Positions 8,586-17,592 of a stretch of 64,000 nt of DNA are shown piece after piece. The notes under the pieces are model-generated. The model had not been told where the DNA came from. It searched no databases and worked only from the letters and a program-made list of their open reading frames with translations. Position 1 is the first letter of the stretch. Every line of letters starts with the position of its first letter. This DNA is from Hoylesella loescheii (GTDB lineage: Bacteria; Bacteroidota; Bacteroidia; Bacteroidales; Bacteroidaceae): positions 1 to 64,000 of the forward strand of contig JADYUK010000006.1 in NCBI GenBank assembly GCA_021531755.1. The letters run 5' to 3'. The translations under genes and the position numbers were made by a program.

Positions 8586-10433
8586 CTACTCAACAGTCAC
8601 AGACTTTGCAAGGTTACGTGGTTGGTCGACATTCTTGCCTTTGCAGACAGCTATATGATATGCCAACAGTTGTAAGGGGATGGTAGCTATAAGCGGTTCG
8701 AGGCATTCCATCGTTTGCGGAAGCTCTATTGTCTGGTCTGCAATTTTCGATACCACTTCATCTCCCTCAGATACCAAGGCAATCACACGTCCGTTCCGCG
8801 CCTTTATCTCCTGTATGTTTGAGAGCACTTTCTCGTACATGTTGTTATGTGTCGCTATGACGACGACAGGCATGTCCGAGTCAATAAGTGCGATAGGCCC
8901 GTGTTTCATCTCCGCGGCAGGATACCCCTCTGCATGTATGTACGATATCTCCTTAAGTTTGAGGGCTCCTTCCAGAGCGACAGGATAGCTGTATCCTCTG
9001 CCTAAATACAGGAAATTACGGGCATATGTGAATGTCCTGCTGAGGTCCATTATCTGCTTGTTGGTCTTCAATACTTTCTCCATCAGGGTAGGAATCCTGA
9101 TGAATTCTTCGGCGATGTTATTGAACGTCTTGTCATCTATAGTGCCCTTAACCTTAGCCACTGCCATTGCGAGCATTGTCAGCACAGCGACCTGGCCTGT
9201 GAAAGCCTTTGTCGAGGCCACTCCAATCTCTGGCCCCACATGGATATATGTGCCTGCATGTGTGGCTCTTGCTATGCTTGAGCCTATGGCGTTTACTATT
9301 CCGTATATGAATGCGCCCTTCCTCTTTGCCAGCTCTACAGCTGCGAGGGTGTCGGCTGTCTCGCCGCTCTGTGATATGGCTACGACAACATCGTCAGGAG
9401 TGATGACAGGGTTGCGGTATCTGAACTCAGAGGCATACTCAACGTCAACAGGTACACGGCAGAGATCCTCTATCAGCTGTTTCCCTATCAGTCCTGCGTG
9501 CCATGATGTTCCGCATGCTACAATTATGAAACGTTTTGCCTCTTCTATCTCTTTAGTGTGGTCCTGTACGGCACGGAGATACACATTACCAGGATGGCTG
9601 CTTGATACATGTCCTCTGATGCAGTTCTCGAAACACTCGGGCTGCTCGAATATCTCCTTCAGCATAAAATGCTCATACCCGCCTTTCTCTATCTGTCCCA
9701 ACTTGAGGTCGACAGTCTGTATCTCAGGGGCGAGACGATGGTTGAGTATGGATACTACATCAAGGTCCCGGTTCCTTCTTATCACGGCGATGTTCCCATC
9801 TTCAAGGTACACTACCTTGTCGGTATACTCAACGATTGGAGTCGCGTCGCTGCCAAGGAAGAACTCGTCTCTTCCGATACCCACGACAAGCGGGCTCTGT
9901 TTCCTCGCCGCTATAATCTGGTCAGGATTGCTCTTGTCAAGTATTGCTATGGCATAGGCTCCAATCACCTGGTGCAGGGCTACTTGGACAGCTGTAAGGA
10001 GGTCGCAGCTCTTTTTGGTCATTATATACTCTACGAGCTGTACAAGGACTTCTGAGTCTGTGTCTGACGAGAACTTCACGCCGTATTCCTCAAGTTTTCG
10101 TTTCAGTACAGCATAGTTCTCTATTATTCCATTATGTATTATGGCCAACCTGTGCGACGACGAGAAGTGTGGATGGGCGTTACGCTGCGAAGGCTCCCCA
10201 TGTGTAGCCCATCTGGTATGCGCAAGTCCGATAGTGCCACTGATGTCCTTGTCTGAGCAGAAGTTCTCCAGGTCGGCGACTTTTCCGCGTGCCTTATAGA
10301 CATTCAGCTCGCCATCCTTATTGATAAGGGCGACTCCGGCACTGTCATATCCTCTGTATTCGAGGCGTTTCAGTCCTTTAATTAGAATAGGATAAGCATC
10401 TTTCTTTCCTATATAACCTACTATTCCACACAT
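8586..10433 (-). CDS. glmS: Glutamine--fructose-6-phosphate aminotransferase (isomerizing)
   Basis: Makes glucosamine-6-phosphate from fructose-6-phosphate and glutamine, the first step to UDP-GlcNAc for peptidoglycan and glycans. 615 aa, full length. The N-terminal Ntn glutaminase begins MCGIVGYIG with catalytic Cys2. Two SIS sugar-isomerase domains follow, including VACGTSWHAGLIGKQLIED and ISQSGETADTLA. The C-terminus NLAKSVTVE is the canonical tail carrying the active-site Lys. It is monocistronic with gaps on both sides. No glmS ribozyme-like structure was recognised upstream, as expected outside Firmicutes. Confidence 0.97.
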   Translation of the reverse strand: MCGIVGYIGKKDAYPILIKGLKRLEYRGYDSAGVALINKDGELNVYKARGKVADLENFCSDKDISGTIGLAHTRWATHGEPSQRNAHPHFSSSHRLAIIHNGIIENYAVLKRKLEEYGVKFSSDTDSEVLVQLVEYIMTKKSCDLLTAVQVALHQVIGAYAIAILDKSNPDQIIAARKQSPLVVGIGRDEFFLGSDATPIVEYTDKVVYLEDGNIAVIRRNRDLDVVSILNHRLAPEIQTVDLKLGQIEKGGYEHFMLKEIFEQPECFENCIRGHVSSSHPGNVYLRAVQDHTKEIEEAKRFIIVACGTSWHAGLIGKQLIEDLCRVPVDVEYASEFRYRNPVITPDDVVVAISQSGETADTLAAVELAKRKGAFIYGIVNAIGSSIARATHAGTYIHVGPEIGVASTKAFTGQVAVLTMLAMAVAKVKGTIDDKTFNNIAEEFIRIPTLMEKVLKTNKQIMDLSRTFTYARNFLYLGRGYSYPVALEGALKLKEISYIHAEGYPAAEMKHGPIALIDSDMPVVVIATHNNMYEKVLSNIQEIKARNGRVIALVSEGDEVVSKIADQTIELPQTMECLEPLIATIPLQLLAYHIAVCKGKNVDQPRNLAKSVTVE

Positions 10434-10891
10434 AATTAATTATTGTTTATATTGGCTTTGCCTCATGGACAAGGTATCCTTTTCTTCCGCCCCTGAGCCT
10501 TTTACTGTATATTGTTATTTGGTGTCCCCTGCTTCAGTATACAGCGGTAGGACTCGTGTGAGGCTGAGGCATATCTGCCTTAAAGCCTTTCAACTATCTC
10601 CCCTCCTCGAGTTTTGAGCTCCACGAATATTCTGGCTCTATAGGGAGAACACTCTTATATATATAAAGATGTATGCAATTCAAGGAAGTCAAAATCTGCA
10701 AACACCATGATGCTAAAGCTATGACCAAATAGTCCTCCACATTGTAGAGTCCTTCACCTTTTTTCCTTTTGGGGGTGAAAGGGTAGGGGGGATTTTCACT
10801 AACCCAACCTTATTATATAATAATCGAGTTGACTTGCTGTGATTCCGATATTGGTTCAGCAGCATGTCAACTCGGGAGATATCGCATCCGG
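10434..10891. other. glmS upstream / export gene downstream region
   Basis: 458 bp without a gene. Contains the strong inverted repeat at 10825-10874 just past the export lipoprotein stop and a second small hairpin (TCACC ... GGTGA, around 10757-10781). Nothing else recognised. Confidence 0.6.
10825..10874 (-). terminator. Inverted repeat, probable terminator of the Wza-like gene
   Basis: CGAGTTGAC (10825-10833) pairs perfectly with GTCAACTCG (10866-10874), and TGCTG pairs with CAGCA inside. It lies 18 bp past the stop of the leftward export gene and is followed in that direction by an A/T-rich stretch. The position favours termination or 3' end protection. Confidence 0.6.
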
Positions 10892-11668
10892 TTATTTGAC
10901 AACCTGTATGACAAAGGTGGCAAGGGACATTAACATGCCAGCAAGCGAGAAGTACAGCCCCGTGTATTGGTTGAAGTATGCGTTTTTCGCCTTGATCTTG
11001 TTCGGGGTGACGTAGACGATATCGTTCTGCTGCAAATAATAATAAGGAGAGTTGATGAGCCCCGCGTCATTGAGGTTGATTCTGTGTATTGTCTTCTCTC
11101 CCCTTGCGTCCTCTCGTATGAGCATGATATTCTCTCTGTGTCCGAAAATCGTGAGGTCGCCAGCCGATGCTATAGCCTCGAGTATGTTCATCTTCTCTGT
11201 TGAGACTGGGATAACCTTCGGGCTTCCCACCTCTCCCATAACAGTGACGTGATAACTTGACATCTGTACAGTGACAACAGGGTTCTCTGTCTCTGTCATA
11301 TAGACCTTTAGCCTGCTCGCTATCATATCCTGACACTCGCTCTTAGTCAGTCCTGCCACATGCAGTTTGCCCAGTACCGGAAAGTTTATGTTACCCTCAT
11401 TGTCCACGAGATATGGGATGATGGTGTTGTTCCCTCCTGTAGTGCTCTGTGAGTAGAGATTGAAAGGCTTTCCAGCTTCGGGGTCGGTTGTGTTTATGTA
11501 GATAGTCAGCATATCCTTCGGCATGATCTTTGCATCATAGAGCATTCGTGAGGCTGCCAGGTCTATCTCGTCAGCGTTCTGCAGATATGGGATATTCTTC
11601 ACGCTGGAACAGCTCGCAAGGATTGCGAGCGACATAAGAATCAGTGAGTGTGCAAGATACTTTTTCAT
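10892..11668 (-). CDS. Polysaccharide biosynthesis/export lipoprotein (Wza/BexD family)
   Basis: 258 aa. The N-terminus MKKYLAHSLILMSLAILASC is a lipoprotein signal with the modified Cys at 20. A Poly_export domain follows (YDAKIMPKDMLTIYINT) and then SLBB-like repeats (VMGEVGSPKVIPVSTEKMNI). A C-terminal hydrophobic segment (FSLAGMLMSLATFVIQVV) anchors the protein, as in Bacteroidota Wza homologues. It would form the outer-membrane/periplasmic part of a polysaccharide exporter. The gene stands alone: no Wzc kinase or capsule genes flank it. A consensus promoter lies at 11696-11727 and an inverted repeat follows the stop, so it looks monocistronic. Confidence 0.9.
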   Translation of the reverse strand: MKKYLAHSLILMSLAILASCSSVKNIPYLQNADEIDLAASRMLYDAKIMPKDMLTIYINTTDPEAGKPFNLYSQSTTGGNNTIIPYLVDNEGNINFPVLGKLHVAGLTKSECQDMIASRLKVYMTETENPVVTVQMSSYHVTVMGEVGSPKVIPVSTEKMNILEAIASAGDLTIFGHRENIMLIREDARGEKTIHRINLNDAGLINSPYYYLQQNDIVYVTPNKIKAKNAYFNQYTGLYFSLAGMLMSLATFVIQVVK

Positions 11669-11695
11669 ATTGATAATAATTGCTCAAATTTTCTG

Positions 11696-11727
11696 CAAAG
11701 GTAGACACTTTTTTTTATCCAGACAAA
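11696..11727 (-). promoter_or_regulatory. Bacteroidota promoter of the Wza-like gene
   Basis: On the minus strand: TTTG (11724-11727), 20 bp, then TACCTTTG (11696-11703), an exact TAnnTTTG -7 box. Transcription should start near 11689, about 20 nt before the ATG at 11668. Confidence 0.8.
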
Positions 11728-11864
11728 TATTTATAGGCAAATTATTCCTACACCGCCGGATTTTTTCACTGTATGCTCAGAATTAGTTGATAGTGTCCTC
11801 GTTGTCATAGACATTGGGATGTGTACATGGATGTCGCAATTTGTCTATTTTTCGATGATTTAGC

Positions 11865-11974
11865 TATGTTATCACTAAAGGTATTTAATGAGTGGCTCAA
11901 GAGTATTGAATGATCGCGTCACATGCACTGAATGAGAGGCCCAAAAGCACTATATGAGAAACAGCAAGATTTGT
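11865..11974 (+). repeat. Five-unit degenerate 22-bp tandem array
   Basis: Units start at 11865, 11887, 11909, 11931 and 11953, exactly 22 bp apart. The three central units begin AATGAGTGGC, AATGATCGCG and AATGAGAGGC and end TATTG, CACTG and CACTA. The outer units keep only TATG and scattered matches. The constant two-helical-turn period suggests protein binding sites or a decayed repeat. Unit sequences diverge too much for a CRISPR array and there are no spacers. Confidence 0.65.
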
Positions 11975-12086
11975 ACACTGAAAAAACATTGTATTCATTC
12001 TGTTTCGCAGCATGGAAAGTGTAAAATAATGGCTGGTCATGCGGCTGTGATGAAGATGATATCATGTCAACTTAACACAACACGGA

Positions 12087-12899
12087 TTATCTGGCCGTTA
12101 TGTGGAAACATCCCTGCTTCACCTCATATTTGATATAAGCCCTTTCGCTGAGCCGGATATCCCTCAACACCTCGGCCAGAATCCATTTCAGCGTGTCGCT
12201 CGTGACAGCACGTCTCTCACCTTCGCGCGGGTCATAGACTGTCAGATATCTATTATAGCAAATATCGAATGTTGTGCCGTATAGGTGGCAAGAGTTCTCG
12301 GTCGCATTGGTGTTGCGCTGTCTGAGTCGCTTGACATCATCCTCTGTCCTAAGGACACTAGTGACGATAATCTTGTGTAGCGGGATGCCTTTTACGTGAA
12401 GAGAGTCGAAGTATTGCCGGCCAATATCGTTCAGAAGTCTGGCAGCCTGCGGTATAAGATAAGGTATACTACTGTGTAGCTTGTCGATGTGGAAGTATGG
12501 ATTGGCCCCGACGTAGACCAGCTCGTTCTTCCTCCGCTCAGCCTCTTTCCTATCCTTGACGCTGCTCACGCCCAAACGTCTGGCGGATGTCAAGTGTACT
12601 TGCTGCTGGTCAGGAAAAGAGACGCTGAATCCCGGAACGCTGTATATCTTGTGAGGCGCATCCACAGTTTGCGGTGATGCGCTGCCCGACATGGAATCAC
12701 GATGTCTGTACCCATCGGGCAAGAATCCGACTACATCGCTTGTGTGTATTGTGTCTTTGTACACTGGGCGCTGGAGGCTGTCTCCGCTATCTGAGTGACT
12801 CTTACTACCTGAGATGCCAGGATGTGCACACCTGTAAAGGGCGAGCAGAATCACAATGATACCGAAAATCTGCAAATATTTGTCTTTAGAAACGGACAT
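12087..12899 (-). CDS. DUF5715 family protein, M15-peptidase-like
   Basis: 270 aa from the start MSVSKDKYLQ at 12899; an in-frame ATG at 12929 lies inside the -7 box and is rejected. An N-terminal membrane segment (about 8-24, IFGIIVILLALY) is followed by a low-complexity linker and a C-terminal globular domain. That domain shows the pattern of zinc DD-/L,D-peptidases of the M15/VanY type: NSCHLYGTTFD with H205 and D212, preceded by VTSVLRTEDDVKRL, and a last His at 266 in GCFHITAR. This suggests a membrane-anchored periplasmic peptidoglycan hydrolase. The peptidase assignment is my inference from the H-x6-D...H pattern. It is transcribed from the symmetric divergent promoter shared with phoH. 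Confidence 0.8.
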   Translation of the reverse strand: MSVSKDKYLQIFGIIVILLALYRCAHPGISGSKSHSDSGDSLQRPVYKDTIHTSDVVGFLPDGYRHRDSMSGSASPQTVDAPHKIYSVPGFSVSFPDQQQVHLTSARRLGVSSVKDRKEAERRKNELVYVGANPYFHIDKLHSSIPYLIPQAARLLNDIGRQYFDSLHVKGIPLHKIIVTSVLRTEDDVKRLRQRNTNATENSCHLYGTTFDICYNRYLTVYDPREGERRAVTSDTLKWILAEVLRDIRLSERAYIKYEVKQGCFHITAR

Positions 12900-12926
12900 G
12901 TCTTGAAGTTTGAAAAAATATGACCA

Positions 12927-12974
12927 CAAAATTATGAAAAAATATTGGAATATTAAAAACTTTTCATAATTTTG
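12927..12974. promoter_or_regulatory. Perfectly symmetric divergent promoter (DUF5715 / phoH)
   Basis: Two 14-bp arms, 12927-12940 (CAAAATTATGAAAA) and 12961-12974 (TTTTCATAATTTTG), are perfect reverse complements around a 20-bp spacer. Each arm carries an outward TAATTTTG -7 box. The rightward one has an ATTG -33-like element at 12944-12947, 19 bp upstream. The leftward start site would fall near 12920, just before the DUF5715 ATG at 12899. Confidence 0.75.
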
Positions 12975-13249
12975 CAGTGAAATTCTTTTTCAGACAGTCT
13001 CCTCCGTAGTTGCTGTTCATGCCGCTGCGGCGTAATGATAATAGAGTCTGGATACGAAAGGCAAGAGAAATGGCTACAGGGAAGAGGGCAAGAAGGCCCC
13101 ACACCAAACTCCAAGCCAGACAGATAAATCATATATAACCCCACCATCAACGAACTTCTTCGTTAAGCCATAAAACCAAAAAGAGCTTGCTCACTTTGGC
13201 TTGGCGAGGAAACGCACTTTTTAGAAGAAAAATAATAACAAATAAAGTT
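12975..13249. other. phoH 5' region
   Basis: 275 bp between the divergent promoter and the phoH start; with the promoter and the DUF5715 leader the gap totals 350 bp. Apart from the palindromic repeat copy at 13155-13224 nothing is recognised. Confidence 0.5.
13155..13224 (+). repeat. 75-bp palindromic repeat family, copy B
   Basis: TTCTTCGTTAAGCCA at the left and ACTTTGGCTTGGCGAGGAAA followed by CGCACTTTTTAG at the right match the two arms of the 75-bp unit at 19023-19240. It runs almost up to the phoH start and creates a false in-frame extension of phoH. Confidence 0.75.
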
Positions 13250-14203
13250 TTGATCGAAAAGCATATCATACTTGAGGATGTAGACCCCATTATGTTCTAT
13301 GGTGTTGGCAATGCGCATCTGCAGATGCTCAAAGCCCTGTATCCCAAGCTCAGGATAAACGGCCGTGGCGATGTCATACGTGTTCTCGGCGACGAGGAGG
13401 AGATATCCCTCTTTGAGGCAAACATAAAGAAGCTCTCAGCGCATCTCCAGAAATACAACACTCTGAACGAGGAGGATATAATAGACATCTGCAAGGGCAG
13501 GCAATCGAGAACGGAGGCGGCAAAGGGTGTGTTGACATACAGCATATCAGGAAGACCTATTAAAAGCCGGACAGCAAACCAACAGCAGCTTGTCGACGCA
13601 TACGAGAAGAACGACATGGTCTTCGCTGTCGGCCCCGCCGGCACCGGCAAGACTTACCTGTCCATAGCATTGGCTGTCAGAGCGCTGAAGGAGAAGCAGA
13701 TAAAACGCATCATCCTCTCCCGCCCGGCTGTGGAGGCAGGAGAGAAGCTGGGATTCCTCCCCGGCGACATGAAAGAGAAGATCGACCCATATCTACAACC
13801 GTTATATGATGCCCTTGAAGATATGTTGCCCGCACTGAAGCTTCAGGACATGATAGAGAAGAACATCATCCAGATAGCACCGCTGGCATTCATGCGTGGC
13901 AGGACCTTAAATGACGCTGTGGTTATTCTCGACGAGGCCCAGAACACCACGACGGCCCAGATAAAGATGTTCCTGACGCGCATGGGGTGGAACACGAAAA
14001 TCATCGTCACTGGCGATCTCACCCAGATTGACCTTCCACGAAATACACGGTCTGGATTGGAGGAGGCGCTCCGCATTCTATCTGACGTTGAGGGGATATC
14101 GGTGGTGAGATTTGACTCGACAGATATTGTAAGACACAAATTAGTCACAAGAATAGTAAACGCATTTGAAAAATACAAAGATGGAAGCATTAACCAAGAC
14201 TGA
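13250..14203 (+). CDS. phoH: PhoH family P-loop ATPase
   Basis: 317 aa cytosolic ATPase related to E. coli PhoH/YbeZ, associated with RNA metabolism and ribosome maturation. The start is set at a TTG codon (13250), giving [13 protein letters not shown], the conserved Bacteroidota N-terminus. An in-frame ATG at 13187 would add 21 residues encoded by the palindromic repeat at 13155-13224 and is rejected. Walker [13 protein letters not shown] lies near residues 128-139 and Walker [12 protein letters not shown] near 223-233. It is transcribed from the divergent promoter at 12944-12974. Its end overlaps the purC start by 23 bp. Confidence 0.9.
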   Translation: MIEKHIILEDVDPIMFYGVGNAHLQMLKALYPKLRINGRGDVIRVLGDEEEISLFEANIKKLSAHLQKYNTLNEEDIIDICKGRQSRTEAAKGVLTYSISGRPIKSRTANQQQLVDAYEKNDMVFAVGPAGTGKTYLSIALAVRALKEKQIKRIILSRPAVEAGEKLGFLPGDMKEKIDPYLQPLYDALEDMLPALKLQDMIEKNIIQIAPLAFMRGRTLNDAVVILDEAQNTTTAQIKMFLTRMGWNTKIIVTGDLTQIDLPRNTRSGLEEALRILSDVEGISVVRFDSTDIVRHKLVTRIVNAFEKYKDGSINQD

Positions 14204-15125
14204 ATTCCAGTTTCCTGGACAAAAAAGTGTGTACCATGGAAAGGTACGCGATGTTTATAACATCAATGATGACTTGCTCGTAATGGTAGCGACTGACCGT
14301 ATCTCGGCGTTCGACGTGATACTGCCAAAAGGTATTCCGTTTAAAGGACAGGTCCTTAACCAGATTGCGTCAAAGATGCTCGATGCGACAAGTGATATCT
14401 GTCCGAACTGGAAGCTGGCTACTCCAGACCCTCAGGTCACGGTCGGTCTGGCGTGTGAGGGTTTCCGTGTAGAGATGATTATAAGAGGATACCTGACAGG
14501 CTCCGCTTGGAGAGACTATAAGAGCGGTGTCCGTGAGATATGTGGAGTGAGACTCCCCGATGGTATGAGAGAGAACGAGCGCTTCCCAGAGCCTATTATC
14601 ACTCCTACGACAAAGGCGGACGAGGGACATGACATGAACATCTCGCGTGAGGAGATAATATCCCAGGGTATAGTCTCTGCTGAGGATTATGCCGTTATGG
14701 AGGATTATACACGCCGTCTTTTCAACCGTGGACAGGAGATTGCAGCAAAGCGTGGGCTGATTCTTGTTGATACAAAGTATGAGTTTGGAAAACGCGATGG
14801 GAAAGTTTATCTCATCGACGAGATACATACCCCCGACTCGTCACGCTATTTCTATGCAGAGGGATACGAGGAAAAGTTTGAGAAAGGCGAGCCACAGCGC
14901 CAGTTGTCGAAGGAGTTTGTACGCCAGTGGCTTATCGACCATGACTTCATGAACGAGCCGGGACAGATAATGCCTGAGATTACAGACGAATATGCAAACA
15001 GTGTATCTGAGAGATACATTGAGCTCTATGAGCATATAACAGGCGAGACGTTTGACAGGACAGCAACTGACGGTGACATCAACTCGCGTATAGAACGCAA
15101 TATCACAGCCTTCCTCTCAAAATGA
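14181..15125 (+). CDS. purC: Phosphoribosylaminoimidazole-succinocarboxamide synthase
   Basis: Purine pathway enzyme joining CAIR and aspartate to SAICAR with ATP. 314 aa from MEALTKTEF; an upstream ATG at 14166 would add MKNTK and lies deeper inside phoH. It belongs to the longer SAICAR synthetase type found in Bacteroidota. Visible motifs are [55 protein letters not shown] and LVDTKYEFG. It overlaps phoH by 23 bp, so the two are probably co-transcribed. Confidence 0.96.
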   Translation: MEALTKTEFQFPGQKSVYHGKVRDVYNINDDLLVMVATDRISAFDVILPKGIPFKGQVLNQIASKMLDATSDICPNWKLATPDPQVTVGLACEGFRVEMIIRGYLTGSAWRDYKSGVREICGVRLPDGMRENERFPEPIITPTTKADEGHDMNISREEIISQGIVSAEDYAVMEDYTRRLFNRGQEIAAKRGLILVDTKYEFGKRDGKVYLIDEIHTPDSSRYFYAEGYEEKFEKGEPQRQLSKEFVRQWLIDHDFMNEPGQIMPEITDEYANSVSERYIELYEHITGETFDRTATDGDINSRIERNITAFLSK

Positions 15126-15269
15126 GATTACAGAAGGGTGTCCTGCAAATAACAGTATGAGCCAATCTTGCGGATATTGTGCTATGAGGTTTATCCTGTT
15201 TCTTGTTATTCATAACTCACAATAACTGTGTCAGCTCAATAATAAAAACATATCAAAACACTCGACAAA

Positions 15270-16010
15270 ATGGACAGATACGGCATTATCGGATATCCCT
15301 TAGGCCATTCGTTCTCTCCTGGATTCTTCAATGAGAAATTCCATAATGAGAGGATTGATGCTATATACGAGATGTATGAGATACCACAGATTGACAGTAT
15401 CACAGGCATCATTGAGTCTACGCCAAATCTACGTGGACTGAATGTCACAATCCCCTATAAGCAGAAAATCATTGAATATCTTGACGAGCTGAGCGATGAG
15501 GCCCGTAATATAGGAGCTGTGAATGTCGTACGTGTCATCCATAAGGACAACAAGATATATACAAAGGGATATAACAGTGATGTGATAGGGTTCATGCGCT
15601 CGATTGAACCGCTCATTGAGAAGCATCACAAGAAGGCTCTTATCCTTGGTACTGGCGGCGCATCAAAAGCAGTTGAGTACGGCCTTCAGAAGCTCGGGCT
15701 GCAGACACTGAAGGTCAGCAGATATGAGCGTCCTGATACCATACAATATGAGAATGTCACCCCAGATATCATACATGAGTACAATGTAATAGTCAACTGC
15801 ACCCCTCTGGGGATGTATCCTCATGTCGACACTTGTCCCGATTTGCCATATGACTGCATGGACAGCCATAACCTTCTGTACGACCTCATATATAATCCTG
15901 ACGAGACACTGTTCTTGAAAAAGGGCAAAGCCAGCGGGGCAGTCGTGAAAAATGGGCTTGAGATGCTTCTGCTACAAGCTTACGCCTCATGGGAGTTCTG
16001 GAACGAGTGA
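15270..16010 (+). CDS. aroE: Shikimate dehydrogenase
   Basis: NADPH-dependent reduction of 3-dehydroshikimate in aromatic amino acid synthesis. 246 aa, slightly short as in Bacteroidota homologues. Substrate motif GYPLGHSFSPGFFN lies at residues 7-20. The catalytic Lys is in NVTIPYKQ (about 58-65), the dinucleotide loop is GTGGASKAVEYGL, NCTPLGMYPHVD follows, and the C-terminal NGLEMLLLQA is typical. It stands alone between gaps of 144 and 415 bp. Confidence 0.96.
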   Translation: MDRYGIIGYPLGHSFSPGFFNEKFHNERIDAIYEMYEIPQIDSITGIIESTPNLRGLNVTIPYKQKIIEYLDELSDEARNIGAVNVVRVIHKDNKIYTKGYNSDVIGFMRSIEPLIEKHHKKALILGTGGASKAVEYGLQKLGLQTLKVSRYERPDTIQYENVTPDIIHEYNVIVNCTPLGMYPHVDTCPDLPYDCMDSHNLLYDLIYNPDETLFLKKGKASGAVVKNGLEMLLLQAYASWEFWNE

Positions 16011-16425
16011 TACGGCTCCCTGCTCATGTTACCCACCCCAGAAATGGCCATATCTGCATATATAACCGTTGATAGAGAATAATCAGGCTTTTCGTCTTAT
16101 GTCAATCCCTTAAAACCATAGTGCCTCAGTTGTCAAATGTGCGTATTATTGACATGGCAGAATATTATCAAGCAATCTTGAGCTCTGCTCATCTGGCTTA
16201 ACGAAAATTTCGTATAAACACAGACGTTTTCTCGCCATGGCATAGCCCAAGTAAACTAGGTCTCTGCTCATTTGGCTTAACGAAGACGTTGGATTAAAGC
16301 ACACAGACTTGACATCAATAAATTAAAGCCAAATTTCATTCCCAAAAAATTCCGGCGCTATATATGCTAAGCCCCTACAAAAACGAGAAAGAAAAATATC
16401 ATATCCCATCTCAATATTAATAATA
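16011..16425. other. aroE-purM intergenic region
   Basis: 415 bp with no gene. It carries one half copy (16180-16212) and one near-complete copy (16224-16289) of the palindromic repeat family, both reading leftward. No promoter box could be placed with confidence. Confidence 0.6.
16180..16289 (-). repeat. 75-bp palindromic repeat family, copies C1 and C2
   Basis: 16180-16212 contains CTCTGCTCATCTGGCTTAAC then GAAAATTTCG. 16224-16289 contains TTTCTCGCCATGGCATAGCC, AAGTAAACTAGG and TGCTCATTTGGCTTAACGA. Both match the reverse complement of the units at 19023-19240. Confidence 0.75.
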
Positions 16426-17592
16426 ATGGACAATAGATATATGTTGCGCGGTGTCTCTGCCGCCAAAGAAGATGTTCACAACGCAATAAAGAATATCGAC
16501 AAGGGACTTTACCCCATGGCATTCTGTAAGATTATCCCCGATATCTTAGGAGGAGATCCAGAATACTGCAATATAATGCACGCTGATGGAGCAGGAACAA
16601 AGTCTTCCCTTGCATATATGTACTGGAAAGAGACTGGCGACCTGAGCGTATGGAAAGGCATAGCACAGGATGCCATTGTCATGAACACCGACGATCTCCT
16701 CTGTGTGGGTGCAGTCGACAATATCCTTGTCTCCAGTACTATAGGGCGCAATAAGATGCTGATTCCAGGAGAGGTGATATCGGCAATCATAAACGGTACC
16801 GACGAACTGCTGCAAGAACTGCGTGATATGGGTGTTGGCATATACCCCACAGGCGGCGAGACGGCTGATGTCGGTGATCTAGTGCGTACCATTATTGTCG
16901 ATTCAACTGTCACATGCAGGATGAGACGCTCTGATGTCATAGACAACGCAAATATACGCCCTGGCGATGTTATCGTCGGATTGTCCTCTACCGGCCAGGC
17001 AACATACGAACGTCGCTATAATGGCGGTATGGGCAGCAATGGACTCACGTCAGCACGTCATGATGTATTCGCCAAGTATCTTGCGGCTGAATACCCTGAA
17101 AGTTTTGACCATGCCGTACCTGACGCTCTTGTCTATAGCGGAAAATACAGATTGACTGACCCTGTCAGCGGTTCGCCCCTCAACGCAGGTCAGCTTGTTC
17201 TCTCGCCCACGAGAACATACGCCCCTGTCATCAAGCGTATCCTTGACGAGATGCGACATGACATTCACGGAATGGTACATTGTACAGGAGGCGCACAGAC
17301 AAAGGTTCTGCATTTCGTCTCTGGAGATGTTCATGTTGTCAAAGACAATATGTTCCCTGTGCCGCCGCTCTTCCGTGCTATTCATGAATGCTCGGGGACA
17401 GACTGGCGTGAGATGTATCAAGTCTTTAATATGGGTCACCGTATGGAGATATATGTCGAGCCTGAACATGCCAGCCGCATAATTGAGATAAGCAGAAGCT
17501 TCAATATCGACGCCCAGGTTATAGGACATATTGAGGAGGGAGAGAAATCTCTGACGATTAAGAGTGAGAACGGTGTGTTTGAGTATAAGTGA
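16426..17592 (+). CDS. purM: Phosphoribosylformylglycinamidine cyclo-ligase (AIR synthase)
   Basis: Converts FGAM to AIR with ATP in purine synthesis. 388 aa with the two-domain AIRS fold (ATP-binding N-terminal half, C-terminal half from about 190). Visible motifs are HADGAGTKSSLAYMYWKET, NTDDLLCVGA, YPTGGETADVGDLVRTIIVD and HCTGGAQTKVLHF. The family is the Bacteroidota long form, which lacks the usual SYKDAGVD start of E. coli PurM. Confidence 0.93.
   Translation: MDNRYMLRGVSAAKEDVHNAIKNIDKGLYPMAFCKIIPDILGGDPEYCNIMHADGAGTKSSLAYMYWKETGDLSVWKGIAQDAIVMNTDDLLCVGAVDNILVSSTIGRNKMLIPGEVISAIINGTDELLQELRDMGVGIYPTGGETADVGDLVRTIIVDSTVTCRMRRSDVIDNANIRPGDVIVGLSSTGQATYERRYNGGMGSNGLTSARHDVFAKYLAAEYPESFDHAVPDALVYSGKYRLTDPVSGSPLNAGQLVLSPTRTYAPVIKRILDEMRHDIHGMVHCTGGAQTKVLHFVSGDVHVVKDNMFPVPPLFRAIHECSGTDWREMYQVFNMGHRMEIYVEPEHASRIIEISRSFNIDAQVIGHIEEGEKSLTIKSENGVFEYK

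Larger units (their letters stand above)
11669..12086. other. Intergenic region with 22-bp tandem array
   Basis: 418 bp between the Wza-like gene and the DUF5715 gene. It holds the Wza promoter (11696-11727) and a degenerate 22-bp tandem array (11865-11974). No gene seen. Confidence 0.6.

Noticed and set aside
9028-9957. 309-aa open frame antisense to glmS
   Set aside because: Shadow of the glmS reading frame. glmS is full length with all motifs and the antisense product matches nothing known.
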